64,000 nt of DNA from Pseudomonas fluorescens (GCF_902497785.1 NZ_CABVHK010000012.1:124001-188000); one strand, 5' to 3'; counted from the stretch's first letter, positions 1 to 9,005 are shown. The notes: a model not told the origin generated them from the letters alone. Numbers and translations: made by a program.

Positions 1-440
1 TGGGTTTGCCCGAGGCGGTAGGACGCCACGTCGGCAAAAGTGTATTTACCCAGGTTACGCAGGCGCTCGGCGATCAGGAACAGAATGATCGGCCAGCCCA
101 CCAGGAAGCCGATCGAGTAGATCAGGCCGTCGTAGCCGGAAGTGAACACCAGGGCGGAAATACCCAGGAAGGACGCCGCGGACATGTAGTCGCCGGCAAT
201 CGCCAGACCGTTCTGGAAGCCGGTGATCTTGCCACCCGCCGCGTAGTAGTCGGCGGCCGAGTTGTTTTTCTTCGACGCCCAGTAAGTGATGTACAAAGTT
301 GCGCCGACGAACGCCACGAACATCAGGATCGCAGCAACGTTCAGCGGTTGTTTTTGCACGGCGCCAGTCAGGGCGTCAGCCGCCCAGACGGCCGGTGCGA
401 AGGCTGCGATGCTCAATAGAGCGATTAGACGCCGGATCAT
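1..440 (-). CDS. actP: Acetate/cation symporter ActP, N-terminal part
   Basis: Sodium:solute symporter family permease for acetate and related short carboxylates in the inner membrane. Only the first 146 or so codons are in the window; the gene runs off the left edge. The protein begins MIRRLIALLS with a hydrophobic leader ending near AWA, then shows the ActP-like stretches YYAAGGKITGFQNG and GDYMSAASFLG. The start codon overlaps the stop of the DUF485 gene as ATGA, so the two are translationally coupled. The same pair is found upstream of betX in P. aeruginosa (PA3234-PA3236). Confidence 0.93.
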   Translation of the reverse strand, partial: MIRRLIALLSIAAFAPAVWAADALTGAVQKQPLNVAAILMFVAFVGATLYITYWASKKNNSAADYYAAGGKITGFQNGLAIAGDYMSAASFLGISALVFTSGYDGLIYSIGFLVGWPIILFLIAERLRNLGKYTFADVASYRLGQT

Positions 441-748
441 TGCTGAGCCTCCTTGAGAATCGCATTGTTCAGGTCGTCGAATTCGCCATTGGCGCGTCGT
501 ACGTAGATGCCGGTCAGGATGAAGGCCGAAAGAATCAGCCCGACACCGATCGGTATGCCCCAGGTTATCGAAGACTCAGGGCTGAGTTTCGCGCCCAGAA
601 TATGCGGCCCGTAAGCGATCAGAAGGATGAATCCGGAGTAAAGCCCAAGCATGATCGCCGACAAAATCCAGGCGAACTTTTCTCGCTTACTAACCAGCTC
701 CTTGAAGCGCGGGCTGTTTTGAATCGAGAGGTAAATGCTGTCGTTCAT
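437..748 (-). CDS. DUF485 inner-membrane protein (YjcH-like), partner of ActP
   Basis: A 103-residue membrane protein of the DUF485 family that almost always precedes actP. Two hydrophobic segments (about residues 25-45 and 60-80) lie between charged ends. I chose the start MNDSIYLSIQ, which matches the usual family length; an upstream in-frame start would add 15 residues of unlikely sequence. It overlaps actP by four bases. Its exact function is unknown; association with the permease is inferred from conserved linkage. Confidence 0.9.
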   Translation of the reverse strand: MNDSIYLSIQNSPRFKELVSKREKFAWILSAIMLGLYSGFILLIAYGPHILGAKLSPESSITWGIPIGVGLILSAFILTGIYVRRANGEFDDLNNAILKEAQQ

Positions 749-803
749 TGTTTTTATCCTCGCAGCACAGATTATTGTTGGAACGGTATCCACTCTATTC
801 GGC

Positions 804-820
804 TGCGGGCCAGGTTCCAG
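804..820 (-). promoter_or_regulatory. Possible sigma-54 (-24/-12) element upstream of DUF485-actP
   Basis: On the minus strand the sequence CTGGAACCTGGCCCGCA has the GG-N10-GC spacing of RpoN promoters, 56 bp upstream of the DUF485 start. The -24 half (CTGG) fits well but the -12 half has CCGC instead of TTGC, so this is a weak match. Confidence 0.3.
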
Positions 821-860
821 ACGACCTTAGTATTAGAACGACATGACAGAATCGCCATTT

Positions 861-960
861 TGTAGGAGCGAGCTTGCTCGCGATGGACGTAAACGATAAC
901 GCGTGATGTCTGACAGAATGCGGCGACTGCACGCTCATCGCGAGCAAGCTCGCTCCTACA
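861..960. repeat. REP pair (REPIN), GAGCTTGCTCGCGA class
   Basis: Two inverted copies of GTAGGAGCGAGCTTGCTCGCGA-type sequence face each other across a loop of about 50 bp, between betX and DUF485-actP. Each arm is itself a palindrome. Confidence 0.9.
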
Positions 961-1031
961 GATAAGCAAAAGCCGCTTGGCATTAAATGCCGAGCGGCCT
1001 GGAAAAAGCTGAATACACGTCTCAGCTCAAA

Positions 1032-1883
1032 TTACTTAACCCACTCGGCAACGCGCTCCGGGTGCTTGGCGACCCAATCCTTCGCGGCGGCGTCAGGTTT
1101 GGCACCGTCCTGGATTGCCAGCATGACTTCGCCGATTTCGTCTTTCGACGCCCACTGGAAGTTCTTCAGGAACTTCGCCACTTCCGGTGCCTTGGTAGCA
1201 AGCTCTTTGCTGCCGATGCTGTTCACGGTTTCAGCCGCGCCATAAACGCCTTTCGGGTCGTCGAGGAAGCGCAGTTTCCACTTGGCGAACATCCAGTGCG
1301 GCACCCAACCGGTGACGGCAATGGACTCGTTTTTCTTCTCGGCACGGGTCAGTTCGGCGATCATGCCGGCGCCGGAACTGGCCTTGAGTTGATAGCCGGT
1401 CAGGTCGTAATCCTTGATCGCCTGCTCGGACTTGAGCATCACACCCGAACCGGCGTCGATGCCGACAATGCGTTTTTTGAACGTGTCGTCGGTTTTCAGA
1501 TCGTCGATGGTTTTAGCCTTGACGTATTCCGGCACGATCAAGCCGATTTTCGCGTCCTTGAAGTTCGGGCCGTAGTCGACGACCTGATCCTTGTTCTTGG
1601 TCCAGTATTCGCCGTGAGTCACGGGTAGCCATGCCGACAGCATGGCGTCCAGTTTGCCAGTGGCCACCCCCTGCCACATGATTCCGGTGGCGACGGCTTG
1701 CAACTTCACGTCATAACCCAGCTTCTGCTTGATCACTTCGGCGGCCACGTGGGTGGTCGCGACGCTGTCGGACCAGCCGTCAACGTAACCGATGCTCAGG
1801 GTTTTGCTCTCGGCGCTGGCCATCGTGGAGCCAATCGCAAGCACCAGAGCGGCACCTGCGCCTAAAAGTCGTCGCATCTTCAT
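1032..1883 (-). CDS. betX: Glycine betaine-binding periplasmic protein BetX-like
   Basis: Substrate-binding protein of the OpuAC/ProX type, 283 residues, with a signal peptide of about 24 residues ending ASA before ESKTLSIGYVDGW. Aromatic residues typical of quaternary-amine pockets are present (GWSD, IMWQG, SAWLPVTHGEYW, GWVPHWMF). No permease or ATPase gene is adjacent, so it is an orphan binding protein. In P. aeruginosa the orphan BetX (PA3236) sits next to actP and feeds the Cbc transporter core; the same neighbourhood supports the name. The specific ligand is inferred from synteny, not shown by the sequence. Confidence 0.8.
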   Translation of the reverse strand: MKMRRLLGAGAALVLAIGSTMASAESKTLSIGYVDGWSDSVATTHVAAEVIKQKLGYDVKLQAVATGIMWQGVATGKLDAMLSAWLPVTHGEYWTKNKDQVVDYGPNFKDAKIGLIVPEYVKAKTIDDLKTDDTFKKRIVGIDAGSGVMLKSEQAIKDYDLTGYQLKASSGAGMIAELTRAEKKNESIAVTGWVPHWMFAKWKLRFLDDPKGVYGAAETVNSIGSKELATKAPEVAKFLKNFQWASKDEIGEVMLAIQDGAKPDAAAKDWVAKHPERVAEWVK

Positions 1884-2225
1884 CGTTACTTCCCCGAAAG
1901 TGCTGCGCTCGACGGGTGCCGAGTCGCGTCAACGTTTTGTTATGGTGCCCGGCGCCCCCATCACGCCTCACGGCAAACCTGTTCGATCATCAGCGCGATT
2001 TATCAACGGGGTACTGACGCCTCGATAATCAACCTGACGCCAACCGGAACCTGTGCTGTCAGCGACCTCAAGGCATCGAGAAACGACATCAGAACGCCAT
2101 TAATTACGACCGCCTGAAATGTGCCCGCCAATCCGCCCGAACTTTGCATGTCAAAATCATGCAGGCCACCAAGCGCGGGACAAATGCAGGTAACATGCGC
2201 GGCTTTGCTCCCAGACGGCCTGACC
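1884..2225. other. Divergent intergenic region betX // GH17 gene
   Basis: This 342-bp gap should carry the promoters of both flanking genes. I see no RNA gene, REP element or convincing operator in it. Confidence 0.5.
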
Positions 2226-3779
2226 ATGCCCGCGACATCACGCTTTCCTTTTTTTGCTTATTTATTCGCCTGCCTGCTGGGGCTTTTTGCCCTCGGCGGT
2301 TTTTGGTACGGGCTTGGCAAACCGGTCATTCTGCCGGACGTGGCCAGCGCCACGCACAAGCTGCAATGCGCGTCCTACACGCCCTTTGACAAGGATCAAT
2401 CGCCGTTCGACGTGCCTTTCAAGTTGCGCCCCGAGCGCATGGACGCCGACCTCGCCTTGCTGGCCACCCGCTTTGAATGCATCCGCACCTATTCCATGAC
2501 CGGCCTCGAGGCCCTGCCCGAGCTGGCGCGCAAACATGGTCTGAAGTTGATGATCGGCGCCTGGGTCAATAGCAACCCGGTGGACACCGAGAAAGAAGTC
2601 GACTTGCTGATTGCCTCGGCCAACGCCAACCCGGACGTGGTCACCTCGGTGATCGTCGGCAACGAAACCCTGCTGCGCAAGGAAATCACCGGGGCGCAGT
2701 TGGCAAGGCTGATCAACAAGGTCCAGAGCCAGGTCAAACAGCCGGTCACTTATGCCGACGTCTGGGAGTTCTGGCTCAAACACCCGGAAATTGCCCCGGC
2801 GGTAGATTTCCTCACCATCCACTTGCTGCCGTACTGGGAAGACGATCCGTCGAACATTGACGCCGCGCTGCAGCACGTGAGCGAAGTGCGTCAGGTGTTC
2901 GGCAACAAATTCGCGCCCAAGGACGTGATGATTGGCGAAACCGGCTGGCCGAGCGAAGGCCGCCAGCGCGAAACCGCCCTGCCGAGCCGGGTCAACGAAG
3001 CCAAGTTCATTCGCGCCTTTGTCATCATGGCCGAGCAGCAAGGCTGGCATTACAACCTGATCGAAGCCTTCGACCAACCGTGGAAGCGCGCCAGTGAAGG
3101 TGCGGTCGGCGGTTACTGGGGCCTGTTTGACGCTGATCGCCAGGACAAGGGCGTATTGGCAGGTCCGGTGTCGAACGTGCCGTACTGGTCGCAATGGCTG
3201 GCAGTGGGCGGCTTGATCTTCCTTGGCACGCTGATCCTTGGCGGGCGTGTGCGCACGACCCGTGCTGCGCTGGTGCTGCCGCTGCTCGGAGCTTTGGCGG
3301 CCTGTTCGATTGGCGCCTGGGGTGATCTGGTGCGCGTCACCACCCGGTTTGCCAGCGAATGGCTGTGGGTCGCGTTGCTGACGGGTTTGAATCTGTTGGT
3401 GCTGGCCCATGCAGCGTTGACGCTGAGCAGCCGTACCGGTTGGCGTGAGCGAGCATTCAATGTGCTGGAACGACGGGCCGGCTGGTTGCTGGCAACGGCC
3501 GGGTTTGCCGCCGCGGTGATGATGCTGGAGCTGGTATTCGATCCGCGCTATCGCAGCTTCCCGAGTGTCGCCTTCATCCTGCCGGCACTGGTTTACCTGT
3601 GCCGCCCAGTGAATGTGCCGCGTCGCGAAATCGCGCTGCTGACCTTCATCATCGGCGCCGGCATTGCGCCGCAACTGTATCGCGAAGGTTTGCAGAACCA
3701 GCAGGCCTGGGGTTGGGCGTTGGTGAGTGTGCTGATGGTCGCGGCGTTGTGGCGGTGTTTGCGGGTTCCCAAGGGCTGA
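2226..3779 (+). CDS. Membrane-anchored GH17 beta-1,3-glucan glucosyltransferase
   Basis: A 517-residue protein with one N-terminal membrane segment (about residues 8-30), a glycoside hydrolase family 17 domain (about 45-340) and several C-terminal membrane helices. The GH17 acid/base glutamate is E147 in VGNETLL and the nucleophile E238 in IGETGWPS. Related Pseudomonas proteins act as transglycosylases on laminari-oligosaccharides and are linked to periplasmic or cyclic beta-glucan synthesis (NdvB-like systems). I chose the start MPATSRFPFF because the membrane anchor follows at once; upstream in-frame starts would add up to 35 poorly credible residues. It stands alone, not in an operon. Confidence 0.85.
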   Translation: MPATSRFPFFAYLFACLLGLFALGGFWYGLGKPVILPDVASATHKLQCASYTPFDKDQSPFDVPFKLRPERMDADLALLATRFECIRTYSMTGLEALPELARKHGLKLMIGAWVNSNPVDTEKEVDLLIASANANPDVVTSVIVGNETLLRKEITGAQLARLINKVQSQVKQPVTYADVWEFWLKHPEIAPAVDFLTIHLLPYWEDDPSNIDAALQHVSEVRQVFGNKFAPKDVMIGETGWPSEGRQRETALPSRVNEAKFIRAFVIMAEQQGWHYNLIEAFDQPWKRASEGAVGGYWGLFDADRQDKGVLAGPVSNVPYWSQWLAVGGLIFLGTLILGGRVRTTRAALVLPLLGALAACSIGAWGDLVRVTTRFASEWLWVALLTGLNLLVLAHAALTLSSRTGWRERAFNVLERRAGWLLATAGFAAAVMMLELVFDPRYRSFPSVAFILPALVYLCRPVNVPRREIALLTFIIGAGIAPQLYREGLQNQQAWGWALVSVLMVAALWRCLRVPKG

Positions 3780-3795
3780 TTCGCAAAACAAGAGC

Positions 3796-3872
3796 AAAAG
3801 ATCGCAGCCTGCGGCAGCTCCTACACGGGATTCACGTTTCCCTGTAGGAGCTGCCGCAGGCTGCGATCTTTT
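3796..3872. repeat. REP pair (REPIN), GTAGGAGCTGCCG class
   Basis: Near-perfect inverted repeat of the GTAGGAGCTGCCGCAGGCTG type with short loop, in the convergent gap after the GH17 gene. It ends two bases from the stop codon of the next gene, so it may also work as a 3' end structure. Confidence 0.92.
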
Positions 3873-3874
3873 AA

Positions 3875-4243
3875 TCAGGCGCTACGGGAAGCCCGGACCA
3901 GGCGCAAGGCAGCTATCACCACCGCAAATACCGCCATGGTCGTGTTGTACAACGCCAATGCTGGAAATCCGAACACCAGCGCCAAAACCGCCAACCACCA
4001 CCCTGCCCGGCCCGGCACGACAAAGCCGATCACTGCGGCTGCCAACGCTGCCCATCCCAACACCTGGAAATGAATCATCAGCCCCAGGTTCGACCGCACC
4101 TGGCATTCCCAGCGATTCGCTTCATCCACACAGATGCCGACCCACTGCGCGTCCTCCATAAAGCCATAACGCGCGCCATAACTGGCGGCCAGCCATAAGG
4201 GCAGCAAAACAAGCAGCAGAATTACGGACAGACGGCGGGACAT
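3875..4243 (-). CDS. Small integral membrane protein of unknown function
   Basis: A 122-residue protein with about four hydrophobic segments (residues 6-24, 58-78, 82-97 and 99-115) and a soluble loop between the first two holding two cysteines (ICVDEANRWECQ) that could form a disulfide if periplasmic. Start MSRRLSVILL is preferred over an upstream ATG (MECF) because the membrane segment begins right after it. I do not recognise the family. It runs opposite to its neighbours. Confidence 0.7.
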   Translation of the reverse strand: MSRRLSVILLLVLLPLWLAASYGARYGFMEDAQWVGICVDEANRWECQVRSNLGLMIHFQVLGWAALAAAVIGFVVPGRAGWWLAVLALVFGFPALALYNTTMAVFAVVIAALRLVRASRSA

Positions 4244-4467
4244 GAAGCACTCCAATAGACGAAAACGGCGGCCAGCTTAATCCCATGGGCGCGGTAAGCA
4301 AACGCGAGTCGCAGATAAATGGTCACGAATTCGCTGCAAAGTGTATCGTCCAGCTACTATTACCCGAAATTAGGCCTGATTGGTGCCGATCCATGGCACT
4401 TTGGCGCAACCCCCGTGGTCATAGCCTGCGAACTTTAATTCGACACTTTCCTCTTAGGGATCTAGTC

Positions 4468-5766
4468 ATGCTCCTGTCCTTGCGCTTCGCCGCCCTGTTT
4501 GGCGGCCTTATTTTGAGTGCGTCCGCACTGGCGGTCGATATCGATGCCGCCAGTTATGGCTACCCCTTGACCAATCCGTTCGAGGCGACCATTGCGACGA
4601 CACCACCGGACTTGCGTCCGGAGTTGCCGCTGGACGATGACATCGATCAGGAAACCCGCAGCGTCACGTTGCGCCCGGAGCGTGAGTTCGAATTGCCGGA
4701 CAACTTCTGGCCGGTGAAGAAACTCACCTACCGGATCGCCACTCAGGATAAAGCTGCACCGTTGATCTTTCTGATCGCCGGCACCGGTGCGCGCTATGAC
4801 AGCAGCCTTAACGAATACCTGAAAAAGCTCTACTACAAGGCCGGTTACCACGTCGTGCAACTGTCGTCGCCCACCAGCTTCGACTTCATGAGCGCCGCCT
4901 CGCGCTTTGCCACGCCCGGTATCACCAAGGAAGACGCCGAAGACATGTATCGGGTGATGCAAGCCGTGCGGGCGCAAAACCCCAACGTCGCCGTCACCGA
5001 GTACTACCTGACGGGTTACAGCCTGGGTGCACTGGATGCCGCATTTGTCGCGCATCTGGATGAAACCCGCCGCAGCTTCAACTTCAAGAAAGTCTTGCTG
5101 CTCAATCCGCCGGTCAATCTTTACACCTCGATCACCAACCTCGACAAACTGGTCCAGACGGAAGTCAAAGGCATCAACAACAGCACCACCTTCTATGAAC
5201 TGGTGCTCAACAAGCTGACCCGCTACTTCCAGCAGAAAGGCTACATCGACCTCAACGATGCCTTGCTCTACGACTTCCAGCAGTCCAAACAGCACCTGAC
5301 CAACGAACAAATGGCCATGCTGATCGGCACGTCGTTTCGCTTCTCGGCCGCCGACATTGCCTTTACCTCGGACCTGATCAACCGTCGCGGCCTGATCACC
5401 CCACCGAAAACCCCGATCACCGAAGGCACCACCCTCACGCCGTACCTCAAGCGTGCGCTGCAGTGCGACTTCGACTGCTACATCACCGAACAAGTGATCC
5501 CGATGTGGCGCGCCCGTACCGACGGCGGCAGCCTGCTGCAACTGATCGACCAGGTCAGCTTGTATGCCTTGAAGGATTACCTGCAAGCGAGCAAGAAAAT
5601 CGCGGTCATGCACAACGCCGACGACGTGATCCTCGGCCCCGGTGACCTCGGCTTCCTGCGCAAGACTTTCGGCGATCGCCTGACTGTTTATCCACTGGGC
5701 GGCCATTGCGGCAACCTTAATTACCGCGTCAACAGCGACGCCATGCTGGAGTTCTTCCGTGGCTAA
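4468..5766 (+). CDS. Secreted alpha/beta-hydrolase-fold protein upstream of mlaA
   Basis: A 432-residue protein with a signal peptide ending ALA near residue 22. The nucleophile-elbow motif GYSLG (Ser185), an oxyanion-type stretch FLIAGTGARY (101-110) and a late GGHCGN histidine give an alpha/beta-hydrolase layout, probably periplasmic. Homologues in Pseudomonas precede the MlaA-family gene, and here the stop overlaps the mlaA start by 8 bp, which implies co-translation and perhaps a shared role in the outer-membrane lipid layer. The substrate is unknown; I infer a lipid or ester only from the fold and the neighbour. Confidence 0.78.
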   Translation: MLLSLRFAALFGGLILSASALAVDIDAASYGYPLTNPFEATIATTPPDLRPELPLDDDIDQETRSVTLRPEREFELPDNFWPVKKLTYRIATQDKAAPLIFLIAGTGARYDSSLNEYLKKLYYKAGYHVVQLSSPTSFDFMSAASRFATPGITKEDAEDMYRVMQAVRAQNPNVAVTEYYLTGYSLGALDAAFVAHLDETRRSFNFKKVLLLNPPVNLYTSITNLDKLVQTEVKGINNSTTFYELVLNKLTRYFQQKGYIDLNDALLYDFQQSKQHLTNEQMAMLIGTSFRFSAADIAFTSDLINRRGLITPPKTPITEGTTLTPYLKRALQCDFDCYITEQVIPMWRARTDGGSLLQLIDQVSLYALKDYLQASKKIAVMHNADDVILGPGDLGFLRKTFGDRLTVYPLGGHCGNLNYRVNSDAMLEFFRG

Positions 5767-6547
5767 ATATCTCCTGCTTATCGCAGCGTTACTCTGTGCA
5801 GGCGTCGCCAATGCCGACAACAGTAAAGCCAACGCGCCGGTGATCATCGACAACGATGGTTTCAAAGAGCCGTTGAGCAAACTCAAATTCAACCCGGGCC
5901 TGGACCAGCGCGAATTTGAACGCTCCACGCTCAATGCGCTGAATGTGTACGACCCGCTGGAAGAGTGGAACCGCCGGGTCTATCACTTCAACTACCGCTT
6001 CGACCAATGGGTGTTTCTGCCGGTGGTCGACGGTTATCGCTACATCACGCCGAGTTTTCTGCGCACCGGCGTCAGCAACTTTTTCAACAACCTCGGCGAC
6101 GTGCCGAACCTGATGAACAGCCTGCTGCAATTCAAAGGCAAGCGTTCGATGGAAACCACAGCGCGGCTGCTGCTCAACACCACTGTCGGCATCGCCGGCC
6201 TGTGGGACCCGGCCACCGCCATGGGTCTGCCGCGCCAAAGCGAAGACTTCGGTCAGACGCTGGGTTTCTACGGCGTCCCCGGCGGCGCCTACTTTGTGCT
6301 GCCGATCCTCGGCCCGTCGAACATCCGCGACACCGGCGGCCTGGCCGTGGACTTCACTGCCGAGTCGGCGATCAACTTCCTGAACGTCGCCGAAGTCAGC
6401 GCCAACCATCCCGAACTCTGGCTGTTGCGCAGCATCGACAAGCGCAACCAGACCAGCTTCCGTTATGGCCAGCTGAACTCGCCGTTCGAGTACGAGAAAG
6501 TCCGCTACGTCTACACCGAGTCGCGCAAGTTGCAGATCGCCGAGTAA
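5759..6547 (+). CDS. MlaA/VacJ-family phospholipid-transport protein
   Basis: MlaA-family protein, 262 residues, which with the Mla pathway removes mislocalised phospholipid from the outer leaflet of the outer membrane. Family hallmarks are DPLEEWNRRVYHFN (about 65-78), FNNLGDVPNLMNSLLQ and the glycine-rich block around GGAYFVLPILGPS. The N-terminus MAKYLLLIAALLCAGVANA looks like an ordinary signal peptide cut after ANA: the cysteine in ALLCAG does not fit a lipobox well because the residue before it is Leu. It overlaps the upstream hydrolase gene, and a strong terminator follows. Confidence 0.88.
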   Translation: MAKYLLLIAALLCAGVANADNSKANAPVIIDNDGFKEPLSKLKFNPGLDQREFERSTLNALNVYDPLEEWNRRVYHFNYRFDQWVFLPVVDGYRYITPSFLRTGVSNFFNNLGDVPNLMNSLLQFKGKRSMETTARLLLNTTVGIAGLWDPATAMGLPRQSEDFGQTLGFYGVPGGAYFVLPILGPSNIRDTGGLAVDFTAESAINFLNVAEVSANHPELWLLRSIDKRNQTSFRYGQLNSPFEYEKVRYVYTESRKLQIAE

Positions 6548-6560
6548 TTCTGTCGGCAAC

Positions 6561-6598
6561 AAAAAAGGCCATTCGATGCGAATCGAATGGCCTTTTTC
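6561..6598 (+). terminator. Rho-independent terminator after the mlaA-family gene
   Basis: An 11-bp perfect stem GGCCATTCGAT / ATCGAATGGCC with a GCGA loop, preceded by an A-run and followed by TTTTT; it starts 13 bp after the mlaA-family stop. Confidence 0.93.
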
Positions 6599-6667
6599 AT
6601 GCGTTTTTTTCAAACACCAAAGAACAATTGTGGGAGCGAGCCGGCTCCCACATTGAAGTGCCAGGTT

Positions 6668-7582
6668 TCAGCCTTTAATCGCCTTGAAGATCTTGCTGAC
6701 CACCATCACCACCGCCAACACCACCGCCCCCGCAACAATCCCCGCCACCGCATTCAGCAACGTCGGTACGATAAAACCGGCACCGCCCGCCGCCGCGCTG
6801 ACGCCTTCGATCCAGTGGTGAACCACCGGCACGCCATGGGTGAGAATCCCGCCACCGACCAGAAACATCGCCGCGGTACCGATCACCGACAGGCTTTTCA
6901 TCATGTAGGGCGCCGCGCGCAGAATCCCGCCGCCGATGCTTTTGGCCATCTGACCCGGTTTCTGCGTCAGCCACAGGCCCAGGTCATCGAGTTTGACGAT
7001 CCCGGCCACCAGGCCATAGACGCCGATGGTCATGACGATGGCAATGCCCGATAGCACAATGATTTGCTGGGTCAGCGGGGCGTCCGCCACGGTGCCGAGG
7101 GTAATGGCGATGATTTCCGCCGACAGAATGAAGTCAGTGCGCACCGCGCCCTTGATTTTGTCCTTCTCGAACGCCACCAGATCAACCGCCGGGTCGGCCA
7201 CCGCCTCGACCCGTTGTGCATGCTCAGCCTGATCTTCAGCCTTGCTGTGGAGGAACTTGTGCGCGAGTTTCTCGAACCCCTCGAAGCACAGGTAAGCGCC
7301 ACCGACCATCAGCAACGGCGTGACCAGCCACGGGATGAACACACTGATCGCCAGCGCTGACGGCACCAGGATCAGTTTGTTGAGGAACGAGCCCTTGGCG
7401 ACGGCCCACACGACCGGGATTTCCCGTTCGGCACGCACGCCACTGACCTGCTGGGCATTCAGAGCAAGATCGTCGCCGAGTACGCCAGCGGTCTTCTTGG
7501 CGGCCATTTTGGTCATCAACGCCACATCGTCTAGCACGGCCGCGATGTCGTCGATCAGCAACAGTAAACTGCTTCCTGCCAT
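6668..7582 (-). CDS. DUF808 (YedI-like) inner-membrane protein
   Basis: A 304-residue protein matching the DUF808/YedI family: N-terminus SSLLLLIDDIAAVLDDVALMTKMAAKKTAGVLGDDLA in spirit, conserved EIPVVWAVAKGS, and several membrane helices in the second half. Function is unknown in E. coli and here. It is a single-gene unit, with a TetR-family regulator gene divergent 134 bp away, though I see no direct evidence that one controls the other. Confidence 0.88.
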   Translation of the reverse strand: MAGSSLLLLIDDIAAVLDDVALMTKMAAKKTAGVLGDDLALNAQQVSGVRAEREIPVVWAVAKGSFLNKLILVPSALAISVFIPWLVTPLLMVGGAYLCFEGFEKLAHKFLHSKAEDQAEHAQRVEAVADPAVDLVAFEKDKIKGAVRTDFILSAEIIAITLGTVADAPLTQQIIVLSGIAIVMTIGVYGLVAGIVKLDDLGLWLTQKPGQMAKSIGGGILRAAPYMMKSLSVIGTAAMFLVGGGILTHGVPVVHHWIEGVSAAAGGAGFIVPTLLNAVAGIVAGAVVLAVVMVVSKIFKAIKG

Positions 7583-7716
7583 GAATCACGTTTCCTTCTG
7601 GAATGAATGCTGCGCAGCATAGCGCGGCCGAGTACCCCACGGGGCATTCTTGAGCGGCGCGCGAGGCCGGTGCTACCATGCGCAACCGCCAGAACAGGCA
7701 AGGAACCCCCTGGTTT

Positions 7717-8325
7717 ATGAGCACTATCCGCGAGCGCAACAAACAACTGATCCTGCGTGCCGCCAGTGAAGAATTTGCCGACAAGGGCTTCGCTGCGACC
7801 AAAACCAGTGACATCGCAGCCAAGGCGGGATTGCCCAAGCCCAACGTCTACTACTACTTCAAATCCAAGGAAAACCTCTACCGCGAGGTCCTGGAAAGTA
7901 TCATCGAGCCGATTCTGCAGGCCTCGACACCGTTCAATGCCGACGGCGTACCCAGTGAAGTGCTCAGTGGCTATATCCGCTCGAAAATCCGCATCTCCCG
8001 CGACTTGCCCTTCGCCTCCAAGGTGTTCGCCAGCGAAATCATGCACGGCGCGCCGCACCTGAGTGCCGACCTGGTCGAACAGTTGAACGGCCAGGCCAGG
8101 CACAACATCGACTGCATCCAGACCTGGATCGACCGCGGCCAGATCGCCGCCATCGACCCCAACCACCTGATGTTCAGCATCTGGGCCGCTACCCAGACCT
8201 ACGCCGACTTCGACTGGCAGATCACTGCCATCACCGGCAAGGCCAAGCTGGATGAAGAAGATTACGAAGCGGCGGCGCAGACGATTATCCGGTTGGTGTT
8301 GAAGGGGTGTGAGCCCGATCGGTAG
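7717..8325 (+). CDS. TetR-family transcriptional regulator (RutR/YcdC-like)
   Basis: A 202-residue DNA-binding repressor. The N-terminal helix-turn-helix runs from about residue 12 to 58 with TSDIAAKAGLPKPNVYYYFK. The C-terminal ligand domain resembles the YcdC/RutR group (ASEIMHGAPHLS, FSIWAATQTYADFDWQI), whose members often sense pyrimidine-related ligands. Start MSTIRERNKQ was chosen because family members begin a few residues before the first helix; an upstream in-frame start would add 13 residues. No catabolic genes are adjacent, so the regulon cannot be read from the context. Confidence 0.87.
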   Translation: MSTIRERNKQLILRAASEEFADKGFAATKTSDIAAKAGLPKPNVYYYFKSKENLYREVLESIIEPILQASTPFNADGVPSEVLSGYIRSKIRISRDLPFASKVFASEIMHGAPHLSADLVEQLNGQARHNIDCIQTWIDRGQIAAIDPNHLMFSIWAATQTYADFDWQITAITGKAKLDEEDYEAAAQTIIRLVLKGCEPDR

Positions 8326-8338
8326 ACCGCGCGGCCCT

Positions 8339-8434
8339 CTTCGCTGGCAAGCCAGCTCCCACAGGGATTTGTGTCGTCCACAGAATTTGAATTCAACACA
8401 GAAAACTGTGGGAGCTGGCTTGCCAGCGATGAAG
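8339..8434. repeat. REP pair flanking the RAYT gene, 3' side
   Basis: Inverted arms CTTCGCTGGCAAGCCAGCTC and its complement around a loop of about 40 bp, directly downstream of the transposase-like gene. Same GTGGGAGC(T/G)GGCTTGCC core as the pair on the other side of that gene. Confidence 0.9.
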
Positions 8435-8450
8435 GCGACTCGGTGCCGGC

Positions 8451-8909
8451 TCAAACCCAGATGGCATCCCACAGCGGGTAGTCCCCAAGCTTTTCAACCA
8501 GCCCGGCCCGCAGTGGGTTTGCCACGACATACCGGGCCAATTTCACCAAATCCTCCTCCCGCCTCAATGCCCGGTCGTGATAACCCTGCTGCCAAAGCGG
8601 CCCCTCTCGACTGCTCGACAGATTCACCTCCCTCGTAATCAGCGATTTAGTCTGGCGCATCAGCTTTCTGAGCGAACAGTTTTCCAATTCGACCAGCCAA
8701 TGAAAATGGTCGGGCATGACGACCCAAGCCAGTGATCTGGCCAATCCGAGATCTTGTGCCCGGCGAAACTGTTGAACCACCACTCGGCCCAAAGCGAGAT
8801 CGGTAAAGACCGGCTTGCGATCAAGTGTGTTGGTGGTGAGCAGGTAAACTCGATTGGATTCGCCATAGCGTCCAAGGCGCAGGCGATGTGAGGCAGGCAA
8901 GTCAGGCAT
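8451..8909 (-). CDS. REP-associated tyrosine transposase (RAYT)
   Basis: A 152-residue Y1/HUH-type single-strand DNA transposase of the IS200-like REP-associated group, thought to mobilise REP/REPIN sequences. The metal-binding HUH motif is H68-F-H70 in VMPDHFHWLVE, and the likely nucleophile is Tyr127 in RYVVANPLRAGL. REP pairs of the same sequence class lie on both sides (8339-8434 and 9006-9095). The length and intact motifs suggest a working enzyme, domesticated rather than part of a transposing IS. Confidence 0.93.
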   Translation of the reverse strand: MPDLPASHRLRLGRYGESNRVYLLTTNTLDRKPVFTDLALGRVVVQQFRRAQDLGLARSLAWVVMPDHFHWLVELENCSLRKLMRQTKSLITREVNLSSSREGPLWQQGYHDRALRREEDLVKLARYVVANPLRAGLVEKLGDYPLWDAIWV

Positions 8910-9005
8910 TCCTTTGCGTTCTCATGATGAATTCATCAGAAGACTAGACCTGTGGTTGCTAGAGACTGAGGCAGTTTTTTAGCTTGATGTGTCTGGCAGT
9001 CAGTC

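Noticed and set aside
2262..3797. A 511-codon open frame opposite the GH17 gene
   Set aside because: Gln/His-rich shadow of the GH17 coding sequence, which has both catalytic glutamates.
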